DNA of 64,000 nt from Motacilla alba alba. Lineage: Eukaryota; Chordata; Aves; Passeriformes; Motacillidae. Shown here in pieces: positions 1 through 13,014 of this stretch. The stretch is from positions 28,851,129 through 28,915,128 of the forward strand of contig NC_052016.1 in NCBI RefSeq assembly GCF_015832195.1, written 5' to 3'. The notes beneath the pieces were generated by a model. That model did no database searches. It had not been told where the DNA came from and was given only the letters and a program-made list of their open reading frames with translations. Made by a program: the position numbers and the translations under genes. Every line of letters begins with the position of its first letter. Position 1 is the stretch's first letter.

Positions 1-3000
1 AAAACCTCTCAATCATCTAAAGAACTATCCTAGGGAAATATTTTTTACAAGCCTAATCATAAAACTTTGCAACACATAAAACTACATCCCAATATCTGAG
101 ATTTTAGAAGATGTTACTGAGAGGAAAATACCATAACTGACTACTGATTAACTACTTATCCTATTTGACTACTGATTTCATAACCACAGCTGTGATGAAC
201 TTAATCAAAAAATGTACCAAATAAAGTAACACTCATAAGAAGTTCTAACAGAACTTGAATATATTGGATACCTTATCATTTCTTATAAACAAGAATTTTA
301 TTTCTTTTTTTGTTGCACAAATGATTCACAATAACAAGCAATACATCTTTTGAAAAGGAACATTAAAAAAATGACAATGAGTGATTTCAGCTTCTATTTC
401 AAATGGGTGAAGTTTGGGGAGATCTACAGAGAAGTCCTGTTCTAAGATCCAAACAGAGGCATATCACACAATCATATCATTTCAGATTCTCATCAACAGA
501 GAGGACAAACTATCACAAAGATATTTTATACCAACTGGCAAAGTTAGATTTGAGAGATTTTTATTTCTAAGGGCCAGGACTGCTTATTTTTCTATTTAAA
601 AATACTTTATTTCCATATGAATTTCTGAATAAGCATGTCCACCTTGGTTGAGGTCAGCAAAGACTTATTGGTCCAAAAGAGCAGTTTTATATAAGGAAAG
701 AATGCCATATTTCACGAGGGAAAGGGAAAAACATTTTCTATCCTAAAAATGAATTCAGGCAACAGGTGGGTCTCAAGCAAAAGAGATAAATCTACTTAAT
801 ATATAAAAATACAAGATAGATTTGGAGCAGTTCATTTAAGAGACCACTATATAAATGTAACAAAAGTTAGATGCTATCACTTTTAAAAACGACATAATTT
901 TTTGATAGCTATCACCTGGAAAAATGGTTAGGGAATACTCAGTTACCTCCAATGCAATGGTGTCTTGTCCTCATCCTGTCTGTGCATTCACTGATGCACT
1001 GCATTAAGTATCCAAGTAGGTTTAACTTCACAAACTAACTTTTTTCTTTTTTTTTTTTAATCTTTCTGCAGCATAGCTGCGTGTTTAAATCCAACATAAA
1101 AAAGTATCACCTCTCTCTTACCCCTAAGGAGTTCCTGTTGGGAAGAAAGGCAGGAAATTATTGCCTCACTACACCCTCACTCACCAGCAGTAAAACAACT
1201 TTGTGCCTTTAGCAGCCACGACAGGGAAGTTGAGGCAGAAAATGCCAGCTGCATTGTGCAGAAGACAAGGGTTTAGTGAGGCCTTGGCTGGTTTTCTGGA
1301 GATTAAGCAAGCCCCAAATTATATGCAGGGTCAAAATAACTGTCTTTCAGGCTTCTGAGTGCAAAAGCATTTTTGTTGCCCATGTTTATGTTGCACAAGA
1401 CCCTCACCCATTTCTTTACAAGAACTTATCTATAAGAGGGTCATAATGGCAACATTCTTTCATGAGTAACTAAACCATGAAGTAAATTCTTCATCTGCAT
1501 GACATTAGCCACCTTTTGGGACTTTCCAGCTGCATAGGATTGTTGATTGTTTTTCCATGGAAGACAGGGTCTGTAAATAGGGATGATCTATTTGATTACA
1601 TCAGATAATATAATGCAAAACAGAAAAGGCTTTGAGCGAGCCAACCTGTTCTTCAAGTCTGCAGTAGCAGCAGCAGGTAACTGAAAAATAAATACCTGCT
1701 GAGAACAAACTTATAGTTCAATTAAAGAAAAATGTTGTCCAGACAACAAAAGTACAGAAGCCCTCTAACTATGGAGGCAAACACTTCCCCAGATAATGTA
1801 ACCTGTAGGGGTGCTGCAAGTACTTACCCTAAGCAGGTTACTGTACCAAGTACAAATACATTTACAGCATGACATGTAAGAAGCTAAATAATTTAATCAC
1901 TAGATTACTATATTTCTATCAAAATATCAACACATTTCTTTTCATGATAGTTTTTTTTTGTCTGTCTAGGAAAAACTCCAATGTTTTAACCATGCAACAA
2001 GAACACCACAGGGTCAGTTAAAAATAGGTTGAATCAAGACTGGTTTTTTAATTGAATAACAGAGCTCTGATTACCGTTATAAGCTAAAATATACTTAATC
2101 AATGACACATAGTTAAGTCATCTCCAAAACATTTTGAATATTCATTCTATCTAAAGACTATAACCAAATGTCATATATGACTGCAGAGAAGGGTAGTCTG
2201 CTGGCCAGGATAGGTGACATAGCAGCTTTACAAATGAAACTAATTGGGTCATTTCTGAACTGGGAGGTGGACAGTCAGAAATGTTAACGAAAGAAAAACC
2301 TCAAGCTAAAAGAAATAGAAGATCTACACAAAGAAAAGCATTTATGTGTTCAATCAATCCTTCCCACAAGCTTCAGAAACAAAATACTAGAAAATTTCAC
2401 CAATAAGAGGTACTTCAGTGGATGTGGGCCTTTTAGTCCAAAGGTGATTTCAAGAGACCTACTGACCGTGGATGTACCACCAGCAGCCTTGTGTGGCTTT
2501 TCAAACACCCACCTAAATGTTATGACCAACACTTTCTGAAATAAAGGTCCAACAAATCAGGGGTGGTTCCTACAGTGCCACTCTACAAGACACCTAAAAA
2601 TCTCCAAAGATGGAAAAACAAGGGATTAAGAGCATGCTTAGTTCTACAAGATTTTAAAAGCATAAGGGATCTTTAAGTAGGTAAAAAGAAATTTCAGAGC
2701 CAAAGGTTCATCTTTTACCAGTTTCCAGTCATACAGTCTTAAGGCTCCTCAAGAATCAGTTATTTCCTGTGCTTTAGTGTAGTGGAAAAGCACATAAGCT
2801 ACATGCTCTGAAGTAGGAGCAGGAAAAAAGCCAAAATGGTACAGGGACTTGACAGTCCTCAGCCCAAGATATGTCCCATCCCAGGTGACAGGCAAGTTTT
2901 ATGTACCCACCATCCAACTTGACAAAAAGATGAGTTTAATCCCTCAGTGGACCCTCAGGTCCACTTTGACCTGTAAGACTCTTTTTAGTAGGTAAATGTT

Positions 3001-3004
3001 AGAA

Positions 3005-3039
3005 CTTTAACAAGAAAAGTTTTCTTTAACAAGAAAAGT
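3005..3039. repeat. 16-bp tandem duplication (2 copies)
   Basis: The unit CTTTAACAAGAAAAGT occurs at 3005-3020 and again, identical, at 3024-3039, separated by three T-rich bases. It looks like a local replication-slippage duplication. No function is suggested. Confidence 0.9.
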
Positions 3040-3240
3040 CTGCATTAGCAAATACAATATACAAAGGGACATAAATTAAACATGCCAGCTGGCATAAAAG
3101 ATACAGTTATGTTGGAAAACTTCCTTTGGTTCCAAATATCATTAAACACCTGCTGAAAGCATCCCTGCCCAAACTCACATCTGAGCTGAGACAGCAAATT
3201 TTTGACCAGACTAGTTGTCAGGTGCCAAAATCATACCAGG

Positions 3241-3264
3241 TCATTTTTCTAGTCATTTTTCTAG
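3241..3264. repeat. 12-bp tandem duplication (2 copies)
   Basis: TCATTTTTCTAG is repeated exactly head to tail at 3241-3252 and 3253-3264. It is a simple local duplication with no evident function. Confidence 0.9.
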
Positions 3265-6200
3265 TACAGACACTGAATCCCAGTTTAGACCAAGTTCATT
3301 AACTGGCTACCTGGGAGTAAGTCCTGTTGCTGCTACCAGCTGAGCAGTAATCAACACTGAGGCAGTGTTGGGTGAGCAGAACTCACCCAAGGTACAGGTG
3401 TGCATAGGCCAGGCAAGGTCTGCCTAACTTTGTGTTCCCTGGTTCACCACTCTGGAATTCAGTACCAATCACCACACAAAACTCTTGTGTTTGAAATAAA
3501 CACCAGTCAGACACCAAAGATACCATTTAATTAGTGCTTCAAGGTTTGTTGTTAACTGTATAGATGTTGTCAAGTTTTAGATCATATTACATAAAACTGT
3601 TGAACTAGGTTTAATACTGATGTATGTTAAGAGAAAAGATAAATGCAGAAATAACGAAGGGAGATAATGTCATATTACCTTGAATTACTGTGCAGGCTAC
3701 ACATCCCATACAACATGGTGCAAGCCCTTGATTTCTCATTTCACTCCTCACTCAGTCCAGCTGAGTGATTTCAGGACAATCCTTTTTTCAAGAACTCCGC
3801 TGTGTTAAAAATTTTGTATCACATCACCTGAATGCTCAAAGGACAGAGCTGAGAGGGAAGATCATGCAGCTGAACGCTCAAAGCTCTCTACTAGGGTAGA
3901 GAATACTAGTTGTCCAGGTGGACAGTTACAATACAAATTAATTATAAGTTATCCAGCATAGTACTTAACCTAATTGCTAAACTCTCAATGCATCTATTTC
4001 CTACTTCCAGCCATACTGTTAATGTCAGACTGAAAGTGCTGCTTCAAACCACAGAGTGCTAGACTTGTTGTCAAACTCAGTCTGCTTTTATCCCATCCAG
4101 ACTAACAGAACATCCCTTTTAGATCATCCTGCAAACAATCATATTTGCACTTTTTTTATTATGTAGCAATTACATTACCGAGAACATGTCAAGCATTAGT
4201 CTCCAGCATCATTATGAATCAACAAGACTACAAATAACTCTGTGTTTGGCCTAGTCTGGGTGCTGGACCTCACCTCCAAGAGGGGTACATGTTGTAGGTG
4301 GTGTCCTGCAGTCAGAGAGGACAGCAAGCAGCAGCAAATGCCTGAAATGGAAAACATGTTCCTGCTGTCAAGGGAATGCAACTAGAATTGCAGATAAAGC
4401 ACAGCAAGATCTTTTTAGGAGTCAAGAAAAAACACCTGGGTGTGCTGTTTGCAAGATCTTACCGAAGGAAATTCTACCTGTATTCTTATGCATTACATGA
4501 ACTGCAGCTGGTGCAACAAGACCCCAAAAAGGAGAACTTCAGAGCAAACATTTTTTTCATTCCAGATGATCTCTTACCATGTCAATGTGCCAAGGTCAGA
4601 TTTGCAGCAATGAGTATGGCATTTACTCCATGAGCATGGCGTTGTAACATCATTCAAAAGGGAAGGCATGCAGCCAACAGCACTGTTCCAGGCCATCCCC
4701 TGGAACCTTGCTAGTGCAAAGGAGACTAAAAGGTTCTCCACAGCAAAGTGGAGACATCTTCAGAGAAACTCTCCCAACTGCAGCCAGACAAAAATTGTCA
4801 GCAGGTATCAGTGTATCCTGTAGGTTAATTTAACTCCTGACACCTCCAGGCACCAATAACATGATGACTAAAGCATCTGGGCTCCTTATCTCTAGTGAAA
4901 TAACAGCTGCCTAGTGGCAACTTCACTGCTACAGCTCAGAAGGTGCACCCTAGCCAGGAGCTACTGGCTCTTCCTCACTGTATTGGGAGTTTGAACTGGC
5001 AGGGCTTTAAGAGAAAGCTAGCGGTGTTTTAGCCAAAAGGTAAGCATTTAATAGTGTGGATATAACAAATGTTAAAGGCTTGACATGAAACATGCTTAGA
5101 AAATTTGCTCTGCTGGGGCTTCCTTTCTTAAAAAGATGCCCAGGGCACCAAAACATTTATTTCAAGGTAATCTAGAATGAAGAATCTATCACAAGATATT
5201 GCCATGAGGAAGTTTTAACTATCATGAGATACTAACCAGTGAGGCAGTAAAGTATTAGAACCTTTCAGTGACCCAGAAAGTGAAGGAGAAGCTTGAGCTG
5301 ACTTTGCCAGAAGCTCGGTTACCAGTAATTCTGGTAATTAAAGTAATGCCAGGGCAAATATGTTAGAAACTTCTCAATTCATTCCCAAAGCAACAATTCA
5401 CTGATATCAGACAGAAAAATATTCAGCATTCTTCCTTCAGAAAGAATAACTTTAGATCTTCCATAAATACTTTTAGGATTAAATGTAGATAGGCAGATGA
5501 GACTGCATCATGGCAAGAAATGGTAAGTGAGTTCTGCCTTGAAATTGAATATCTCCTTTGTGGGGACTTCAAGTAAGGATGGCACAGCTAAATAGAAAAG
5601 TCAGTATAAAAATGTTAATCTATCCAGGGACTGTAGCTTGTTTTACAAGCATCATTATTTCAATCACAACAATATTACAGCCTATTCTAAGTAGCACATG
5701 CTAATATTGACACAGTAATTCTTTAGCAGAACAAACACAAAGCAAGAAGATACAATCACTTACTGAGACTGAACCCAGCTGTCTAAGGTAAGGCAGGAGT
5801 ACAACATTGCTTAAAAAACCTTAAAACCCAGTTTGAATTTGTACGTGTAAAGCTCAGCTTATGAAATGTTACAGAAATTGAATTAATGATGGCCAGTGAT
5901 GGGGATGGTAATTTATGATTAATTTCACAACAATTTGTGGTAATATGTCAGAGAGGCCAGAAGGTGGGGCTTGGAGTTGCTAGAACATTTTTAGTTTGGT
6001 TTTGCCCTGGTATTTTTTTCCTTTTGTTTTTAAGTAAGTATTTCATCCATTTGATTATGCATCTAAGAGCGTAGCTACAGGGTGCACTTTAATGTCATGA
6101 TGACAGATGCCCACTATCAATCATTAGTAAAGAAAACACAACTCACATTTAAGGTTGGCAAAATTTTAAAATATTATAATGCATATGTGATATGTTTAAA

Positions 6201-9200
6201 TTAAAATATAGGTTTTATTTAAAGCAAAGGATTTCATAGGGTTGCCAAGACCACACAGAAGAGTCAAGGATCACACAGCACATATCCAGGAACAAGAAAG
6301 ACACAAAGGCAACAGAGTGTCTTTGGATTACTGTTAACACTAAAGCAGCTCATGATTATTTGCTGTCCATGCCTGTGAATATGTTGTCATGAAAGTTAGC
6401 AGAAACAATCCCATGTCCCTCAGCATGTATTTAAACGTGGGAATTCTATCCAAGCTAACTTATTTTTAAACCTGTATTTCCCAGTAAAAAGAATTTGAAC
6501 ACATTTACAGCTACATAATAAAGAACGAAGCAGAAGAACCTGGGGATTATAGTGGCATTACAAAAAAAACCAAAAACCAACAGATATTGAAGCCAGTTTT
6601 CTAACAGACCTATTAGACTTTACTCTTCCACATGGCAAAGACAAAAACAAACTGTAAGCAAGACAGAAGGTTGGACTTTACTTGCTTGAAGTGTTATGAA
6701 GGAGAGATTACCACAGGCTATTTTAGTGAAGGCCACTACTAAAGGAAACCACTGCTTAAAAAATCCCACCAAAAACACAAACAAAAAAACCCAAACAAAG
6801 TAACCCAAAACCCACTATCACCATGGTTGTGTTTGAACCCTTGCCCTCCAACTACTGGAAAATGTATTCCTGTCACTTGATGAAATATTACTCCATAACC
6901 ATTTTGTGATTCAAACACAAAGTGCAAATGCTAATAAATTAGTCTCTACCCTACTAAATTTAGGACAAACTTCAACCTTCAGAGCTGTAAGCAGCAGCGT
7001 GGGCTGTGAGTAACATCAGTACATATTTGGATGCTGTGAAACATAACATTACTACTAACATGGATTTTCCGGCAGAACTTGTAGAGGACAGAAAGGCAGT
7101 CATGACAGAAAATACTGAAAATTGAGAAAGAAAGAGTGGAAGCAAGTGCCATTAGAGAACAGCGTACTTGAGCTTGAAAATATCACTATCTTCAAACCCA
7201 ATTTAGTAAATTCCCCAGAGTGCAGCAATACAAATAATGATCCTTCCTGTCACGTCACTTCTACAAACACTAATTCATCCAAGCCCTGGATGAAAAGGCA
7301 AAATAAATAAAAAATACAACTTCATGTTTAGAACAATGATAACAATTCTTCCTTACTAGGAATGTGTAGAATTAACAAGTGTAAAATCTTTTACTATCTA
7401 ACAATAGGGCAAGAAAAAAAATTCACAAGGTTTAGATTAGAAGTTACCAAAGTAATGTCCTTGGGAGACACAAAAGTATGTTAGAATGAAAGTGGACTAG
7501 TCAAGGAAAAGAGCCAAGAGCAAACATTTTTATATTCAGAAATGAAAGGCATGTGCTAAAAATCTTCACAAAATAAATACCAAAACCAGGCAAATGCCAT
7601 GAATATGTGTATCTTTTTAAGGGCCCCCAGTGCTGTTCCTAAGAGACAGCAAATGTGTCTTTCCAACTAACAGAAAAGGAAAAGAAAAGTCTTATTTTAT
7701 ACCAACCAAGACCTTACAACAATGCAGAGCACCACACTAAGTGACTGGTCTTAGGGAGTCTAAGTCTAATTATTTCAAAGCTGTCGTTTCATATTAATCA
7801 GTACATTTGACTGGCAAGAAAGAAGGTAGCTGCCTTCAATTTGGCTGTGAATTTCAGTTACATTTTTAAAAAAAAAATATTGTTTTGGGTCAAATCTGTA
7901 CCAGTATATAAAATAGGTGAGTGAATTCAATTTTCTCTCTCCTTAACAGTGGGCATACTTGAAAGAATCAAAAACATGACTTTGCACAATCCTCAAGCTT
8001 CTAGCTTTCTTGACTTCAGATTTTTTTAAACTTTCCTTAACAGTTCAAGATAAAGTAGTCATTTTAGAAGGAAAAAACTTGAAACAACTCATCAAAAGAA
8101 GTTAGTGCAACTTGAAAGTACTGGTTTACTGTGAAAGCAAACTGTCTTAGGAACATTAAGCAGGAAAAAATTGCAGCACTAATAGCCAAGTATCAGATGC
8201 ACTGGCTCATCTGAGAGGAAGGGACACTGGAACCTCCTACTCAACATGCCTTCCAGAATGTGTTCCTCTGCAGCACAGAGCAATGTTCTGAAAGATTTAA
8301 TCACTGCCAACATAGCTGTTGGGCACCCAAGGTCTGCTGCAGTGTATGGTGCGCAGCTCCCATTACCCTGCTGACATAGGGCTTGCCTAAAAAAAGCTCC
8401 GGCAGTTGATCCAGGCACAACGACCCTAGAATTCAAATTTTAGAGTCCGTATGCCCTTACAAGGTGACAACAAATTGTTAGTGACAAGAAAATCCCCAAA
8501 ACCTAAAATTCACCAGCTTTTTTGAAGTTTTGTATTTTTTCCAGATTTAAATTAACTAGCAAAGGAGACAATGGTTATTTGATATAAATGCAAAGAAAAT
8601 GGAAAGTCTAAGAAAAAAAGCCCCGTATTCCAGTTATTTCCATTATTTCAGTTTTCAAGCTTTTGAAGTACACAAGAAATAAAAGTGCCAAAGGCAAAGG
8701 CAATGCACAGTTCAACAACAGCACAGAGTGTTCTGATCTGTACATCTTAAACAGCAAAGGGTCACTTAGGAACACAGACTGCTGTCTACTGGACCATTTT
8801 GTCTGTTCCTTTATTCAAATAGTGTGTTTACCTTTTTTCAAATGATTCTCCAATCCAAAGTTTTTTTTTACTTAGTTGGTATCTATTTCCCTGTGTGCCC
8901 CGTACACCCATTAAATTTTTAGACCGATGAACAGGATCCATTACAGCACGTAATGAAAAATGAAGAGCAACTCTGAATCTCCAACAGGTGTGTGTGTGTT
9001 ATCTTCTACTCTCTCTAGTCTTTTATCTCTTTCTCACTGCAGAGATTGCATCTTTCTTATTAAGAGAGACCAGAAGATGTGTGCATGCAATCTGAGTAGC
9101 AAGCGATTAGAGATTTTCATATCCCTAGCCATTTCTAGAGAAATGTGACTGATGTTTTACCCTTTGCAGCACTGATGCGTGTACAAATAGCAGAAATCAT

Positions 9201-12200
9201 GTTAGCCTTTATCTTTTTAAGCTTATGTAAAATATTTACATCTAGATGGATGCTTTTGACAGCAGAACAGCAGACGTGTCCTATCATTAACTGCACACAT
9301 TCAACTATTTCCCCTGGTAAAAACACTTACCAGTGTGACAAAATTAAATCTTACAACAGATGCCTTGTGGGTAGCAATACCAGACTGAGTGCAAACATAG
9401 TTGAAACCAACGACATTTTGTTCTGCATCACCGTGATAAAAGCTGGTAGTGAGCTGAGACCCTTTTACTACTTTATTCCTTGTCTAAAGCCCTATGGTAC
9501 TGCCCCATTTGCCAGATGAAGTGATTCCACCCAGTCCACGTTGAAATTAAGGAGAAAAAGTACAAGATAAGATATGAAATGTATTTGGTAGGTGTGAGTC
9601 TGAAAAGATTTTACAATACAATTCTTGCTTTAATGGAAAAATTACTGTCATCTTGAAGACAGATCTCCATCTGATACAACTCTGCTAAGACTGTGGTTAC
9701 TTGCTTCCTGTAGGGATTCCAGAATATTTACCACTTGTGTCTTCAGACTACACTAATTCAAGATTCTATATTTCTACCTAGAGAGAAACAAAAATAAGAA
9801 TCCTACAACTACTTACTAGGTTTTAATCAGAAGCTCAAAAGCTAATTTCTCACCAACAGAAAAAAACCTCCTTTTTCCCCCCACAGCCCAAAATTTTCAA
9901 TTGTCTCAATTAGCATAAGTATCATCTAGTCACTGGAATTTATATCTGGGAAAAAATATCCATAAACATGAGAAGAAAAGCCTGACAGCATACTAAATTA
10001 AGGAAACTATTTGTTTCATAAAATATGTAGTGAAAAAGGAGCTAGAATTTGACAAGACATATTTTTCATAAAGGTCCCTCTGCTCTAACACCTAGAGTGA
10101 GTTAGAAAGATAGAAAAACTGTAGGAATTCCATGCTTTTGCACCACCCCGGTTGCTATCTTTCAAATCTGAAAGCTGCATGACTTCATTTTGCATTACAG
10201 AATGGGTTTTCAAAGAGTAGTCCTTTATTTTCCACATGGAAGCAGTCCTGGATTTTGGATCCTGACTGAGAGCAGAACTTTGAGAGACAGCCACTCTACA
10301 AAGATGCTGGTGCCTACATCTGCCTGCATCCACACAACCACATCCTCCAGGCCCATCCCATGGGTCCTTTGCTTGCAGTGCTGCCTTGCAGGGTTTTCTT
10401 GGAGCTTCCTTCATCCTCAAAATGCAACAGATCTTATGCCATCCATCTTGTAACTCCCTATTCCCAAATGTTATGGCCATTGATGTGAAGCGCTCCTGTA
10501 AAGAGACAGCAGTATTTGCACTGTGTATTACCTCTGCAGCTGCTGGTATTTTATGTCTTCCTTCATGGTCTGAAAAGTCTGAGCATTTTGCTATGCATCT
10601 TCTAAACAAACTGTTCCCAAGTTTTTTTCTTCAGAAAGCTTCAGTTTTACTGGCCAAATTTCAGTTATCACTCTGGCAATCTAGCATACACTTATATATA
10701 GTCTGAAACAATCTAACACTTTGAGGTTTTTAGGTGGTCTGAGAAAAAAATTGAGACGTTTAGCCAATTTCTTCCTGGGTTGAACATGAGCAAGAATAAT
10801 GACAGTTGCTCCAGATGCACATAGTAATTACTATTCTGATATTTGGTGGTATTATACCAAAACTGTATTCCAGATAGCTTAAAGATGTTTGATATAAAGT
10901 AACATTGAACCGATAAAAGATGCACATCTTATAAGCCACAGAACAAAGGCATAGAGGTGCTGAAATCCAGAGGTGCTCTACTAGTTCTGTACCTTCTTGA
11001 GTAATAGCCAAAAATATTTCACACCCATGATTGCATATTGTAAGCTGACAAAAGAGCTAAAAATATATTTGAGCCAGAAAGATAGCTTTTTCCACCCCCA
11101 AAATAATAGTCTCTTATCCCTAAAAGACTTGAGTAGAACTTTCTTCCTCAGGAAAACCTAACATTTACAAATTCTATATCTTTGAAAAAAAAAAAATGAT
11201 GCAATTTCAACACCATTAATCTTTTCTGTGGTTTACATATGATGGACAATTGCTATTGACATTCCTGGTGAAGATACCATTCATTAGACAAGTATTTCAT
11301 TGTCAGTTTGCTGGTTAATATTTTTCTTTAAGGCTGGCAGCAGCTAGTATCTTCTACCTTTAGGTAATTACTAGTTGAACAGGAAAATGTTCTGAAGTGT
11401 TCCAATCACGATAGCAAATATTATTTAGGCCATTTAAAAGTTTGAGAGTCATGTAAAAAATTCACTTTTAAAAAATTTGTTTCAGCACTTATGAATATGT
11501 AGCAGTAACTTTAAAAACAAGTTATGTGGCTTAATTATTTTGACTTGCAGTATGTTCTTAGATTAAGATTCAGCTTTGCTCTTCTACTTACACAAGAGAT
11601 GGCCAAAATTGGACTGAAGAGAAATGTGCTAGTTTCCACAGTAATTGACTAAATATATTGACAGTAATTTGACAGCTCTCAAGAAATTGTCAATGAATTT
11701 AAAATCTGTGCTTTTGCCTTTAAGCACAGTTTCCTCAGCTGTACACGCTTATAAAATTCTGCTCTGTTCTTCTGCCTCTCCCAGGGCTCATCCCACCAAG
11801 TTTTCTTAGCTGGCTACAACCCAGTGTGTTAGCCAGTGGGTAATGGTCTTTCAAGATAAATCTCTTTCAGCACCTTGCATAACCAGCCCACCAAAAACCC
11901 ACCCTTTAATGGTGAGGTTGCAGAGTGTTACTATAGCCTACTTTAGCAAGGGGATAAACTAATTTTAGGCTACAAAAACTCCATAGGATTCCATTTAGGT
12001 TTTTCACTTATGTGTTTTCATTATTCACTAATAATTGTCAGCCTCTTAAGGCAATGTATTGTAGAAGTTCTAATGAGCCCACTCAATTCTGACAGAAAGG
12101 TACTATGATATAGAAAGCTCTCTCTAAGCTTCTTATTAGACATGCCAACTTCCCTCCTAAGAGCTTTCCATTAAGATTCAAATTCCTGCCACTAAGTCTT

Positions 12201-12975
12201 CAACTTTCTTCAGAACAATTTTATTACAATTACACAATATATGCAGAATTTAGATCAAACGATAGTTGACCTAATGAATTGACCTTGTTCATCAGAAATC
12301 TTCGCTGAACCAGGGTTAATGGTATTAACTGCCAGTCATAAAGCTCAATTCTTTATCAAACTGCTTCTGTTGTTCAGATGAAGTTGGTTCCAGTGAGAAA
12401 CCAAGCTGAGTTTTGTAAAAAAGAGTTATCATCAGAAAACACTTGTCAAGAATTAAAGTATATGTGACATGAGATTAACCATGTCACTGCTCTGAAGTTT
12501 ATATTGTATAAAACATAGAAATAAAGCAAAGTTTGAGAAACTTAAAGGAACAGCATTTTAAGTCTCACTTGGTACTTCTTTTTCATTCTTCAAGTTCTTT
12601 CTGTCCAGATCTCCTGGGGAGTGCTCAGTAGTGATCAGTGTTTCACCTTATGATGCTTTTAAGGCTGCAAGAAGGATACAATCTCTAATTTTTATGATCA
12701 CAGATTCTAGTGAGGGACATCTCTATCTCACATATTCTAACTGCTAAGATTTCACTTGACTTAAGAAATACACATTTACAGTCTGTACCAAGTATCAGAT
12801 TTCTTCCAGTACTACTATTTTTGACTGTCTCACTGTATCTTCTGGCTGAGGGCCATTCAGTACTTCAGTCACCACAAGCATTCTTGCCTATGCTGAAAAA
12901 TGTTAAACAGTTTTTAAATCAAACTCATGGACATGCACATTGTTAGATCAGTATAAAAGCAGAAATTACACTAGA

Positions 12976-13014
12976 TTTATTATTATTGTTGTTGTTATTA
13001 GTATCATTATTGAC
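12976..13014. repeat. TTA/TTG-type microsatellite
   Basis: A run of imperfect trinucleotides (TTA, then TTG, then TTA and CATTA variants) covers about 39 bases. It is a degenerate simple repeat of the kind common in intergenic and intronic DNA. Confidence 0.8.

Noticed and set aside
1733..1748. 7-bp stem hairpin TGTTGTC/GACAACA
   Set aside because: Too short to be meaningful in 64 kb of AT-rich DNA.
9480..9545. MIR-like SINE on the minus strand (CATCTG..AAATGGGG segment)
   Set aside because: Only about 30 bp resemble the MIR consensus from memory, and neither the tRNA-like head nor the rest can be aligned by eye.
10085..10609. 174-codon open frame on the minus strand
   Set aside because: No recognisable domain, no splice or promoter context, overlapping open frames on the opposite strand, and a biased composition. 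It is likely a chance frame in a somewhat GC-richer patch.
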